A stretch of DNA of 64,000 nucleotides from the NCBI GenBank assembly GCA_047967505.1, contig CM106541.1; one strand, written 5' to 3'. The notes beneath the pieces were generated by a model. It was not told where the DNA came from and searched no databases. It was given only the letters and a program-made list of their open reading frames with translations. A program made the translations under genes and the position numbers. Below are positions 53,440-63,493 of this stretch, piece by piece. This stretch comes from Dipteris shenzhenensis. Lineage: Eukaryota > Polypodiophyta > Polypodiopsida > Gleicheniales. The first letter of the stretch is position 1. Each line of letters opens with the position of its first letter.

Positions 53440-55400
53440 TTACATTCTCCTACTATTCGTTGGGAGGACCCCGAGCTTGTCCAACTGGGTCCATATATAT
53501 TCAAGTATTTTCCAAAGACATGGAGAGTGATTTTGCTAGCATCTCTATACCTCGAGTTTCCATTGCTTCGTTTGTTAGGCAAGGTCTTACAGATGAGGAC
53601 TTGCAACATTATGCAGAGAATGATTTGAAATTTCTTCTGAACCCCTAGGTTCACAGGGAGTTTCTGAAATGGAATGGGGTCCCTTATGCGGTTTCGTTTG
53701 CGCCAGGTGAGCATAAAGTGCTCACAGGAGATGAGAGAGTACCATTTGTGGAGTATACAGATGTGGTTAGAAGTTGCAGTTTTGGCAGGGTGGTCTTTGT
53801 CGTTGAGGGTTTAGAGCCTAATAAGACTGAACATCTGTGTAAAAAAGAGCTCATGACTGACAGCGCTGAGTTAAGGGCAGCTACAATCAAGGAGCTTGAG
53901 ATAATCTCAAGGCTCCCTTAGCTGTCCATCTGCTTCGATCGAGAGCCTCGTACTTGCTGAGAGATACACACTGTCTTATAGTCTTGCCCTGGGTGGACAC
54001 AAATCTTCCAATGTTCTTGTCTAATCCCTGAGAGTTCAAATTCTGTGAGGATATTGCGGTAGGAAAATCTCCGTTTGCAGTGATCTCAGCTCAAATAAAT
54101 TTAGTTGGTGGCTGGATGCCTTGCAACAGCCTTGGCAAGCTTGCACTACTTCCATATCCTCTTGAGGCTTGCCATTTTTCATACCGTTGATTGTGTTTTT
54201 CTCAGATGATGGTACCTTTGCACGCGGCTCGCAATGGTAGTCACCGCATACATTGAGACCTGCTAGAATTTCATAGGTGTCTTGAACCGCTATCATATCT
54301 TCAGTTTTAGCTCTAGCATCCTTCTGATCACAACTCTAAGTTTCTGAATTCTCAGACTCTTGGTTGGTCCGAAAATGTCTGCATGCCAATTTCGATTGGC
54401 TGCGAGTGCAACAGTGACAAGGCAACGCATCTAGCCACCAACCAACTTTATTTGAGCTGAGATCATTGCAATCAGAGATTTATGTGTTTGATCTTATTGT
54501 TGTGTAGCCTTGCCAAGGCTATTGCAAGGTAGCGCATCTAGCCACCAACCAACTTTATTTCAGCTGAGATTATTACAAACAGAGATTTTTCTGTCTCAAT
54601 ATCCTCCCAGAATTTGAACTCTCAGAGGTTAGACAAGAACATTTGAAGATTCGTGTCCACCCAGGGAGGCGAGAGTATAAGACAGTGTGTATCTCTATAC
54701 AAGTACGAGACTCTCAATCGAAGGAGATGGGCAGCTGGGGGAACCTTGAGATTATCTCAAGCTCCTTGATTGCAGCAACCTTGGCAAGCCTGCACAACAA
54801 TAAGATCAAACACATAGACCTTAAACCATCTAATATTGAAGTGAAGATAGACAAAGGGAAAGAAAGGTGCCATACCTTATATCTTGGATTATGGTTTAAG
54901 CAGGAGGTTTAGTACTTGCTCTGAAGCCTTGGATACATGTGGTGTGCATCGTTATGCGTCACCACAAAAGCTCGCTTGAGAGGAGGGAGGAAGGGGGATG
55001 CTTTTTCATTGGGGATTGTATACATGGAGATGCACAAGGTCTTTGATAGTGTTGTATACAATCAATGGAGGGATATGATTATAAAAAGTCAAGGGATTGT
55101 CGGTGTTGTATTCACAGCCAGTCAAAATTAGCATGCAGACGTTTTCGGACCAGCCAAGAGACCGAGAATTCAGAAACTTAAGAGTTGTGATCAGGAGGAT
55201 GCTAGAGCTAAAAACTGAGGATAGGGTATTCGCGGTCCACAAGACACCTATGAAATTCTAGCAGGTCTCAGTGTATGCGGTAACTACCCTTGCCAGCCAC
55301 ATGCAAAGGTACTATCACTTGAGAAACACAATCGACGGTATGAAAAATGACAAGCCTCAAGAGGATATGGGAGTAGTACATGGTCTCTCTCTAGCAAAGG
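53440..55400 (+). pseudogene. Rearranged Ser/Thr protein kinase pseudogene, fungal-like type
   Basis: N-terminal region (53500-53760): 'FVRQGLTDEDLQHYAENDLKFLLN' and 'VPFVEY'. N-lobe: 'SCSFGRVVFVVEG' (glycine loop), 'HLCKKEL' (ATP Lys) and 'ATIKELEIISRL' (helix C Glu), ending near 53920. Catalytic loop 'LASLHNNKIKHIDLKPSNI' at about 54780-54835. After a shift comes 'YILDYGLSRRFSTCSEAL' (DFG as DYG, 54887), 'HRYASPQKL' (APE region) and 'GDAFSLGIVYMEM' (about 54998). C-lobe end: 'VVIRRMLELKTEDR' (about 55165). The wording 'LxxLHxxKIxHxDLKPSNI' and 'DxFSLGxVxxEM' is familiar to me mainly from fungal kinases. It is broken by stops, shifts and an inverted duplication (53870-54800). A functional product is not possible. 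Confidence 0.7.
53870..54800. repeat. Inverted duplication within the kinase pseudogene
   Basis: 53870-54130 is the reverse complement of about 54535-54790 (shared 'gacagtgtgtatctct', 'caagaacatt', 'ctcagctgaaataaa'). 54040-54430 is the reverse complement of about 55120-55400 (shared 'gtgtatgcggt', 'cctcaagaggatatgg'). A third piece near 54430-54490 repeats the 'gatctagccaccaaccaac' section. The pattern needs at least two rearrangements, an inverted copy of the C-lobe end and a partial inverted copy of the helix C region. Confidence 0.75.
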
Positions 55401-55508
55401 CCTTCGAGGCTTTGGAGATTGCGAAGGGTTTATTATATTCCCCCTAACTTCATTGAATTTTGCAATGATGATGACATAAACCTGAATTTTGTGTTGGTTT
55501 TTATGCAG

Positions 55509-55710
55509 CCGGCATCCCGAGGTGAAGTGGGTTGAACGGCTTGACAAAGTCTTTTTAACAATCAAGTTGTGCAATGCTTGCATATTCACTGCGAAGATAG
55601 AACCTTGTGGCAAGCTTCTCTTTGCTACCACAGTCGGACCAAACGCCCTCCCCTACGAGTTGACCCTTGATTTATTTGACAAAGTAAATGTAGAGATAAA
55701 CATCTCTATG
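55509..55710 (+). pseudogene. p23 co-chaperone CS-domain fragment
   Basis: After an acceptor-like 'ggtttttatgcag' the frame reads 'RHPEVKWVERLDKVFLTIKL', 'KIEPCGKLLFATTVGPNALPYEL' and 'LDLFDKVNVE'. Plant p23 proteins (HSP90 co-chaperones) begin 'SRHPxVKWAxRxDKxxLTIxL' and continue 'LEPEG...YELxxxLFDKVNVE', so the match covers the first strands of the CS domain. About 67 codons survive; beyond 'NVE' similarity ends without a clear donor. The first codons and the C-terminal tail are absent. It lies 3' of the kinase pseudogene in the same orientation and is probably a captured or retained exon, not an active gene. Confidence 0.8.
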
Positions 55711-55759
55711 TGTGCATGCGCGCGTGTGTGTGTGAGTGATGGATGTTGTCCTTGACTCA

Positions 55760-56420
55760 ATCCCTCTTTAGTACAACATCGTCCCCTTGTGGAATACTTT
55801 TATGAACAGCTTTAGAGAAAGACAATTAAGTGCTTCGCAAACGCATATCTAAAACAAATATAAGATACAACCAGCCAAGTTGTGTTCATGCATAGTGTGT
55901 TGAAACCCAAATCTTCCTTATGCAGTGTTCCAAAACTCTCAATAGCCATGCATCTTCTAGGTTCAGCTATGTGGACATATCCAAAATAAGTGCTCATCTT
56001 CCCATAGAGCTAGTGATGTAGCCATTTTTTAGCTTTGTCCAAACTGACGATGTCCATGTCGGGGTGAGAGATAAGTATAGACCAGAGGTGGCTGGCTATT
56101 CCCTTCAAGAGCAACAGTAGCATATTCCCTTCTGGAGTGCCCATCTTGTCAAGCTAGCAAGCTACTTGGTAGGGTTGAGTGCAGACATATAGAGTTTACC
56201 ACCGAGGTTAGCTAGAGGTATGCTGGGACCTTTAGTTTAGGGTGTTTCCATAGTAGTTGGTGTTTGTATTCTCATTTGACACCCTCCTTCTTGAGCTGTA
56301 CTTAGCGCTAGCTTTTGACAGCTAGTGTGAGAACTCTAGCAACTCTCATAGATTGGTGACCCGATTGAGGAAGGTTTGTTTTTTGGAGGTTTTGATACAA
56401 TAGAGAAGATGGGTGGGGTA
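55760..56420. other. No recognisable gene
   Basis: AT-rich sequence between the p23 fragment and a weak gag-like remnant. Nothing supportable on either strand. Confidence 0.5.
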
Positions 56421-56810
56421 TGGGTCCTATGGATCACACGTACATGCCTACTTATTTGGGGATTCCTTTGTTCTTTGGGGAGGAAGGTGAAGATGCCTAA
56501 ACATTTCTGGAGAATGTTGCTACATCATGATCTTGAATGATAAGGATACATCAGCTAAAAGGGAAGCTACATTAGTTTTGGGCCTTAGATATGAGGCAAA
56601 GGAGTTTGTATGATGGTTTGAGATTGCAGGTACAATAAGACTCAAATCAGCTGGAGGTAGCTTTCAAGACTCAATATTGTAAGTGGGAGAGATGTAGCAA
56701 CTTTATGGCAGAAAAGTTTGGGTTTGAGGCTGAAGAAGTTGGAGGATTATCCAGATTACAAGCCTGAATTTTTAAGCCTATGGGGGAATTGGGTGAGGGC
56801 TTTGTAAGGA
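56420..56810 (+). pseudogene. Weak gag-like remnant
   Basis: Plus-strand frames with stops read 'MPTYLGIPLFFGEEGEDA', 'FLENVATS', then 'LEVAFKTQYCKWERCSNFMAEKFGFEAEEVGG'. The first part resembles the 'P-x-F-x-G-x-x-x-D-P-x-x-FLE' opening of gypsy Gag capsid domains. Stops and shifts are frequent. Assignment is tentative. Confidence 0.3.
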
Positions 56811-57189
56811 GACGGTGACTACACTCACTCTCTCTCCTACACACTATCAATGAAAGAATGAAGCACTCACAAGCAAGGTGGAACTGTGAAGTGAGTGCTA
56901 CATACTGATGCAGAATATAATGTGGCTTCGAGAAGGGAACAACAAAAGAATAACTATTGGCTTTTTCCTACTGCTTTTGTAGGAAGAGCATGGTTTTCTC
57001 AGTATGCACGGTTCCGAGGCCTTTTGTCACCTACAGATATATCGGGGTTGTCGGTTGTAGTATATGTGTAGCTTAGGACCTCGAGTCGTGTTTCGGTGAG
57101 AGGCTTAAGTGTGGTAAGCAAACAAAGTGCATGCATGTGTAAAAGGAACGTGTATAATCATGATTGAGGGAATGATGGCTTTCTCCTTC

Positions 57190-57345
57190 ATTGGGGGTTG
57201 CAGGGTTTAGGAGGAGTTTAAGGGTTAGAAGGAGATTCCAGGGTTTAGAAGAAGGTTCTAGGGTTAGAAGGAGTTCCAAGGTTTAGAAGGAGGTTCCATG
57301 GTTTAGAAGGAGGTTCTAGGGTTAGAAGGAGTTCCAAGGTTTAGG
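57190..57345. repeat. Minisatellite of about 36 bp
   Basis: Variants of 'ggtttagaaggaggttcta' plus 'gggttagaaggagttccaa' alternate four to five times. Absent from the related solo LTR. Confidence 0.75.
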
Positions 57346-57424
57346 GTAATGGTGGAGGATTCGTCTCCCTTGTAGATCATCGAGTTTAAGGGTTAAGGAA
57401 CAAAGGGGTTAGGGGGAGCATAGG

Positions 57425-57605
57425 AGTGGGAGAGGAAGAAGGTGTAAGAGCATGGGGGAAAGAAGAGAGAGGAGGAAGGAGAGAGGAGGAGAAGGGAGGA
57501 GGAGAGAGGAGGAGGAGGAGGGAGGAGGAGGGAGGAGGAGGGAGGAGGAGAGGGAGAGGATGGGTTGCAAGGTTGGAGGAGAGGGGAGGAGGGGTTGTAA
57601 GGTTA
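57425..57605. repeat. Purine-rich (GGA)n tract inside the LTR
   Basis: Complement of the C/T tract at 35095-35285 of the solo LTR, conserved in position, so it is a feature of the LTR family. Frames through it are compositional artefacts. Confidence 0.8.
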
Positions 57606-57739
57606 GGACATGCTTTTGGACGTGGAGTGCAAGGAAGGATGGACACTTGAGACAATTGCTTGGAATACCAAAGTAGAACTCAACACAATGCCCCAAAGAG
57701 TGTGGGCTTCATTCCATTATGGGGTATTTATACAAGTTG

Positions 57740-58190
57740 GAGAGCTTCTCTCTCTGCATGTAGGAAGTGTAACACATTCTCTCTCTACATGTAGAACTTG
57801 CATATAGAAGTTGCATGTAGAAGTTGTATGTAGAACTTGCATGTAGAACTCGCACGTACAACTTGCATGTAGAACTCGCATGTAGGAGTTGTATGTAGAA
57901 GTCGTATGTAAAAGTCGTATGTACAACTTGCATGTAGAATTTGCATGTAGGAGTTGTATGTAGAAGTCATATGTAGAACTTGCATGTAGAACTCGCGTGT
58001 ACAACTCACATGTAGGAGTTGTATGTAGAAGTCATATGTAGAACTTGCATGTAGAGCTCACATGTATAACTCGCATGTAGGAGTTGTATATAGAAGTCAT
58101 ATGTAGAACTTGCATGTACAACTCGCATGTAGGAGTTGTATGTAGAAGTCGTATGTAGAACTTCCATGTAGAACATGCAAGTTGGATTTT
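57740..58190. repeat. Tandem repeat of 'atgtagaacttgc' words inside the LTR
   Basis: About 25 copies of a 16-17 base unit ('catgtagaacttg', 'catgtaggagttgta', 'tatgtagaagtc'), grouped in higher-order blocks of about 70 bases. The homologous region of the solo LTR (34720-34920) is half as long, so the copy number is variable. It lies upstream of the TATA box. Confidence 0.8.
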
Positions 58191-58328
58191 CAAGAGGGAT
58201 TATTTCTAGCCTTATGCAAGTACAAGCGAAGCTTTGCCGCTACTCTACATACACATTCTGTTCTATCTAAGTCCATGTTGGCATAAATATAACATACTCT
58301 CGGAGCCATTTTATTACCCGTCCTCGGG

Positions 58329-58514
58329 TTATGGCTGATTGCGAGCACGTACCTGGGTTGCTATGATTTTTGTCCAGTGGCTGTGAAACTTGTGTCGTGC
58401 CAGTCGATCCTGCTGTAAAGCCTTGGCACCATACAATTTTTGCGCAGTTTCCAAGTAGCCTGTATCCACCATTTGCTCGAACATAGATATGTGGTGTGCT
58501 TCTAAGAAGATCAC
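58329..58514 (-). other. Short unassigned open frame
   Basis: 61 codons with protein-like composition ('ISMFEQMVDTGYLETAQKLYGAKALQQDRLARHKF'). No start context, motif or second exon was found. It may be a coding remnant next to the LTR. Confidence 0.25.
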
Positions 58515-58940
58515 TCTTTGATAGAGTCAGCTTGTAATCGGAGCATCGACCCTTTCATTGGGATTAAAGCTGAGTGGAGGCAAATGGGAATCAAGGTAAC
58601 ATGGGACCTCTAGAATGAATTTCAATGTTTTATAGAATATAACCCTTAGGCGAAGGAAGCGATCAATGTTGCCACGCATTATTTGCTTATGTTGCTAAAG
58701 TGCTCGAACCATTGTGCCTTGGATATTCCATTCTACACCAGAGTATGGTTCGATGATTGGCTAATTAATGTCACGATCTGTGACGTATTCCTTTCTCTTT
58801 CTAGACTTATGGATGGTTTAATGAATGGACACTTGTGGAAGGGTATGACCTTTCGACGGGACACTTGCCCTTTCGACGGGACACTTCCTAATGAGGCATA
58901 ACCCTTCACAAGAGACATTCTAATGAAGAGACATTCCTAT

Positions 58941-59197
58941 TGTAATGTACCCTCTCATCAAGGGTCACACCCTTCACAAGGGGTACACACCTCTTCATGC
59001 ACATACCCTTTGGAGTACACACCTTTTCATGTGTGACTCTTCACTCTCTATATAAGAGAGGCCAAATCGTATGGATGACAATCACATCCACCCCACAGAC
59101 ATTCAAGCAATACAGTTATTCCTTGTTCTCTGCTATCTCAGTCTCTTTTCTGTTCCTTAGCACAGTTCTAAATATAGTAAATCTAGGATTTCTTACA
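58941..59197 (+). repeat. Candidate 5' LTR of the Ty3/gypsy element
   Basis: TGTAATG at 58941 and TTCTTACA at 59197 give TG/CA ends with 5-base inverted termini. A TATA box (ctatataag, 59048-59056) lies about 150 bases before the end and a primer site follows one base after it. The upstream part holds short palindromic words such as 'acccttcacaaggggt'. Similar words continue left of 58941, so the true 5' boundary may be further upstream. Confidence 0.5.
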
Positions 59198-59198
59198 G

Positions 59199-59210
59199 TG
59201 GTATTAGAGC
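59199..59210 (+). other. Primer binding site TGGTATTAGAGC
   Basis: A one-base variant of the initiator-Met primer site, directly after the candidate LTR and on the same strand as gag-pol. Confidence 0.65.
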
Positions 59211-59399
59211 AAAATTCGCTCCTGCCTGTAGGAAATGCCCCCCACCTTCTAGCGCTGATCTGATACATTTTTGCCGCTAGAAGGACATCCGTGCACATTG
59301 TGCATGGAAGAGATGGAGAGGATGAGCGTAAAATTTTTAAACGCCTACCCAGCCTAAAGTCATCCTGGCCTCTCCATCTCCCTCACATCACAAGTTGAT

Positions 59400-59660
59400 G
59401 TGAATGGACACGACCAAAATCATGTCCTTTCAGGTGCTTGGGCTGTCCCAAAACCAAGGGACACACCTTTTCCACCATGGGACACACCTTTTGGTGACGA
59501 GTCTCGACTCCTCACTCATGGGACATACCCCATCGTGGGCAAATGGACATACCTATTCATGCAGGGTCGCATCCCTTTTAACAAAAAGGACATATCCCTT
59601 CATGAATAGGTGCACCTATTCCAAGGGTCACACCCCTTCGAATAGGCACACCTCCTAGGC
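59400..59660. repeat. Leader region with 'gggacacacctttt' repeats
   Basis: Variants of 'gggacacaccttttccacca', 'gggacataccccatcgtgg' and 'ggacatatcccttcatga' recur about eight times between the primer site and the GC-rich leader. The same words occur upstream at 58850-59030 on the other side of the LTR end. Confidence 0.5.
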
Positions 59661-59814
59661 CCCAAGTACCTACAAAAGGGTACCTAGAGGGGTAAAAAGG
59701 GACAAAAATTAAACCCATCCCCTACCCCTAGGTTTACCCTAGCTACCCTAGGGTTAAACTAAACCCCCAAATTAATTTTTGGGCAATTAACCCATTGGGC
59801 AGCCCCCAACGAAA

Positions 59815-60250
59815 AGAGGCGACCCTCTTCATTGCACCGTTGCACCGTACGGATCTCGAGAAAATCCTTGTGCAACCAGCCGTACAGCCCTGTGCCATTT
59901 TTCCGTACCCCCCCTGTGCAGTTATTCCGTACAATCTGTACGTCTTTTCGCTGCCCTGCCGTACAGCCTGCGCAAGCCAGCCGTACAGCCGTACAGCCGT
60001 ACAGCCGTATGGACAGCCAGCCTGCACCGTACGAAATTCCTGGCACCAGCCCTGTGCAACACCAGCCCTGCACAGTACGGACCTTCCTGCGCACCCCTGC
60101 ACCAGCCTGTGCCGTACTGCCCGCAGCCCTGCGCCGTACTGCACGACCAGCCCCTGCGATATCCTTGGCCTCGCCAGCCCCCCTCTTTCCTGCGCAGTTC
60201 TTGCCAGCCAAGCCCCGCTCCTACCTTTTTTTTCCTGCGCAGTCCAGCCC
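59815..60250 (+). other. C/G-rich leader with repeated CCGTACAG motif
   Basis: The octamer CCGTACAG and near variants (CCGTACTG, CCGTACGG, CCGTACAA) recur about 15 times, with four tandem copies at 59988-60012. Open frames of 120-150 codons exist on both strands but change composition with frame, so they are not credible genes. The position fits the untranslated leader of the gypsy element. Confidence 0.55.
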
Positions 60251-60559
60251 TGGGCAATGCTCTAAGCCTCGCCAGTGACAGCCTGTTGCCCTCTCCTTGT
60301 TTCGCCATTTTTACCCTGCCATTTCAGCACCAGTTGCAACTATTCTCGCGATGAAGACAGCCCGTTGACAGCCCGGATCAAACAAGCCTCGAGCACTCCT
60401 CGCAAAACACTGCAACATGGACCTCCGGACAACGATTTGCAGCCTTCTTCTACGCAATAACTTGGCAGATTAAAGTATTGCCAGGTGGAGTCTTTCCAAT
60501 CTGCTTTTTAAGGATTCTCTTTAACAAATTACAGCAAATGAAAGAATCCACATTAAAGC

Positions 60560-61204
60560 ATGGAAACCCCTGGTAATTCACCCGGCCTTTCAAGGACACC
60601 TCAGGTATCTGCTACTACACAATATCGTGTTCAAATTGCACAGCCAGCCCATTTTGGAGCCTTTGCATCTTGGGTCTTCTGTGTCACGTGCCCTCCGAGT
60701 GACTTGGATCACATCCTCTACCTTCTGCGTGAGGCACCTCAGTTACATTATTTCCTCAGCACAGTATAGGTTGTGTTCCACGAGACACGAAGATATTCGG
60801 AACACGATATTCCTCAGGAGTTTGCTGTTCATTTTTGGAAAGAATTTTACCCTTCACCTTCGGCATCTCCAGGGTACTCTCCACCTCCTTCAGCTCCCAG
60901 ATATCCTCCTCTACAGGGTGTACCTTCTCCAAGTCAGTATTTACATCCTGAAGGCACTCCCTCTCCTGGATATCCTCCTCTTCCGACAGCAGCTCCTTAC
61001 CCTTTTTCAGATCTGTGGACTCTGCTACCTACCCCTGTCTTATCACGAGCAGTAACACCTTTTTCAGAATCTCCAGTGTTACCTTCGACAGGACCTCCCT
61101 TACCAGATTTCCACGGGTGGTTCCATCCTACCTCGCCTGCCCCCTCCAATATGAGCAATCTCAGGGAGCAGCCCGAATCCTCTTTCAGGAATGGTACAAA
61201 CTAG
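60560..61204 (+). pseudogene. Extra upstream ORF of the gypsy element (Pro-rich), one TAG
   Basis: The ATG at 60560 opens a frame of 214 codons with one interrupting TAG at 60767-60769. The first third is globular ('FGAFASWVFCV', 'DLDHILYLLREAPQLHYFL', then 'RRYSEHDIPQEFAVHFWKEFYPSP'). The rest is Pro/Ser/Tyr-rich with repeated 'SPGYPP', 'APRYPPL' and 'PSPSQYL' units. It ends at 61204, overlapping the gag ATG (61191) by 14 bases in another register. Most gypsy elements start directly with gag, so a separate upstream protein is unusual. The product is not a family I recognise. Confidence 0.5.
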
Positions 61205-63278
61205 AGCGCAAGTTCGCGCTTTTCTCACAGGGATTTCCGACATGTCGCACCGCTCGCGTGAAGCCTCTCCAGAGATTAAAGAATCAAGTCCCAAACAGAC
61301 CCCTGAAGGCAACGTCCAAAGTGAATCTCTATTGCAACTTCAAATATCTCAGCTTTAGGACAGCATCTCTGACCTGGTTCAAAAAGTTCAACAACTCCAA
61401 GATTCTCGAAGTCCAGCACATACAGAGGACGACGTGACGCAACCCGACGACGATGCGGACTCTATCCCACCAGAGGTAGAAAACACTGAACTGCATGCTC
61501 TCTACCGATTACTTCAAGCTTCCAAAACTAAAAGACTTGACGTCAAACTTCCGGAAGCCTACAATGGTCAACGTAGTCGCCGAACAGTTGACCAATGGCT
61601 CGCTAAAATGTGCATGTATTTTAACACTGTTGACCTCACGGAAGGCAAAAAGATCGCCTTGGCAGCCTCCCTCCTGAAGGATACAACATTTCTATGGTGG
61701 CAAAGACGCTTAAAGGACGGAAAAAGTGTGTTAACTTGGGAACGTTTTGAACACGTGCTCCGTAAGCAGTTTGTACCTGCCAATGCGGACTTCCAAGCAC
61801 GTTCAAAACTCCGATAGTTGGAGCAAACGGTTTCCCTGTCTTCCTATATCTCTCAATTCACCACATTGGTGCTGGAGATTGATGGTTTAACTGAGGATGA
61901 TCGCCTTCATGCTTTCATCTCAGGCCTAAATCCCTCGTTACGCATTGATGATCTTAAAGCAAATATCACCACCACAGATGGCGCTATTGCTTACGCAGAG
62001 CGCATTACAGATTTCCTAAACACAGGGAAGCAGAGTGCTAATCGCACACAGAACTCTCCTATGGCCAAAGGTGCTCGCCCTCAAGATCACAACAGGTTTC
62101 GAAAACACTTCGGTAATCCAGGTCAGCGACAGTCTCAAGATCCCCAGAAGCCTCAGAAATCATTTGCTGGATTCCAACAGAAGCACTCCCCCAAGGATCG
62201 TGTTTCTTCTTCTTCACAAAGTCATTACCGACATCCCCAACATAAAGGTGCGGCCACTGACAAGAAGAACAACTCCAGCTCAAAAGGACTTTGTACCATC
62301 TGTACAGGCGACCATAGATGGTTCGATTGTCCCAAGCGACCAAAGCAAAATTCTAATATGGAACCTAGCACTTCCCCAAAAGAAGATGCTACCTCAGCAC
62401 AAGACAAGAAAGGCAAAGCTGTTCGAATGGCGAATACCATCCACCTGAGCCTTGCCAGCAACCTCGAACCTTCCCTGGCCACTCAAGTACTTTGTGTTCA
62501 AGGATCGATTCGTGGAACAACGGTCACCATCCTCATCGACAGTGGCTGTTCTCATAATTTCCTAGCCAGTTCTGTGGTCGATAAACTTCGGTTGACCACC
62601 AGTCCTAGTCTCATGGACTATCAGATTGAACTCGCAAATGGAACTACTTTCTTGTGCAACACCAGGATCAAAAACTTGTCTTTTCGCATCCAACATTATA
62701 CGGACAAGTTGAACTTCGACATTATGCCTCTTTCTCGGTACGATGTCATACTCGGACAACAATGGCTCTACGACTATGATCCATCAATCAGTTTTTGCAG
62801 CCATACTATCCAGTTTGTCAACCAGGGAAAACTTATTGAGCTAACTGGTTCTAGGGACTCTCCTTCAACCCTAGTTGCCTCTGCCCTACAAGTAAAGAAG
62901 TGGGTTCGTAAACGCCAAGCAAAGACTTCACTTCTGTTGGTTACGGCAGTAGAGGAGACACCAACAAAGGATCCTCCTGAATACCTCAACCAACCTTTTT
63001 TCCAGCCTTACCTGGACCTTTTTCCACAGGAATTGCCAAAGCAGTTGCCACCTCAACGACCAGTGGATCACCCAATCGAACTTATTCCCGGCAGTAATCC
63101 ACCGTCGAAACCTCCTTATCGGGTTTCTCACACTCAAAATGAAGAAATCCAAAGACAGGTCACCGAGCTACTCGACAAAGGTCACATTCGGCCCAGTCGC
63201 AGCCCTTTCGGATCTCCTGTACTACTTGTGGAAAAAAAGAACAAGTCTATGCGCCTCTGCATCGACTACCGAGCCCTC
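61191..63278 (+). pseudogene. Ty3/gypsy gag-pol, two in-frame TAGs, cut inside RT
   Basis: The ATG at 61191 ('MVQTRAQVRAFLTG') starts one continuous frame to 63278. Order: an N-terminal helical/coiled region; the Gag capsid domain 'WLAKMCMYFNTVDL' to 'LHAFISGLNPSLR' (about 61595-61945); zinc knuckle C-X2-C-X3-H-X4-C 'CTICTGDHRWFDC' (62292-62330); aspartic protease 'TILIDSGCSHNF' (Asp-Ser-Gly at 62538-62546) with 'YDVILGQQWL'; then the RT entry 'RPSRSPFGSPVLLVEKKNKSMRLCIDYRAL'. TAG codons lie at 61356-61358 and 61815-61817; the first replaces an expected CAG (Gln). At 63279 an unrelated LTR replaces the rest of RT. The long otherwise clean frame suggests a relatively recent insertion. Confidence 0.9.
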
Positions 63279-63480
63279 TGTTGGGGTAAAGGCACATTGC
63301 CACCCCTTTATTAAAGATAAGACATCTATGACTGTCTTAAGACAGTCATAGGGTAAAACCTAATCTTAATAAAACTAATGAGTTTGTGGTGTGGCTCATC
63401 ACTTCACACCCGCACACTTGAGTCCTCTCTCTCTCACTCACTCTCCCCCCTTATTCTTCTTCCCCCTTCTGGCCCTTCAA
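63279..63480 (+). mobile_element. Short 5' LTR of a second element nested in the gypsy RT
   Basis: TGTTGGGG at 63279 breaks the conserved RT motif after 'DYRAL'. The block ends in '...cccttcaac' at about 63480 and is followed at once by an exact initiator-Met primer site. At about 202 bases it is short for an LTR. It contains a perfect 26-bp palindrome (63326-63351). A 'ttaataaaactaatgag' phrase could serve as polyadenylation context. The 5' flank is 'ccctc'; the matching target copy would lie beyond the window. Confidence 0.75.
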
Positions 63481-63481
63481 C

Positions 63482-63493
63482 TGGTATCAGAGC
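63482..63493 (+). other. Primer binding site TGGTATCAGAGC
   Basis: Exact plant initiator-Met primer site on the plus strand, directly after the nested LTR. It shows that internal sequence continues to the right. Confidence 0.85.

Larger units (their letters stand above)
56955..58294 (-). mobile_element. Large LTR of the same family as the P1 solo LTR, inverted
   Basis: Reverse complement of 34639-35493 at both ends and through the middle ('gccaacatggacttag' end at 58294, TATA box at about 57725, purine tract, 'aggccttttgtcacctacag', 'ggctttttcctactgctttt' end near 56955). It is about 1340 bases because the 'ctacatgcaagtt' tandem region is longer (57740-58190) and an extra minisatellite lies at 57165-57420. 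No primer site or polypurine tract was found on either side, so it may be another solo or truncated LTR. Confidence 0.7.

Noticed and set aside
57709-58009. Three overlapping minus-strand frames with 'LHASSTY'-like repeats
   Set aside because: A short tandem DNA repeat read in all three frames, not a repeat protein.
59743-60308. Frames of 128-156 codons on both strands
   Set aside because: They overlap each other extensively in a C/G-rich leader with a repeated octamer; no motif, no start context.
61815-61817. Programmed UAG read-through in gag-pol
   Set aside because: The codon lies inside the capsid domain, not at a gag-pol border, and a second TAG lies upstream at 61356; simple mutation is more likely.
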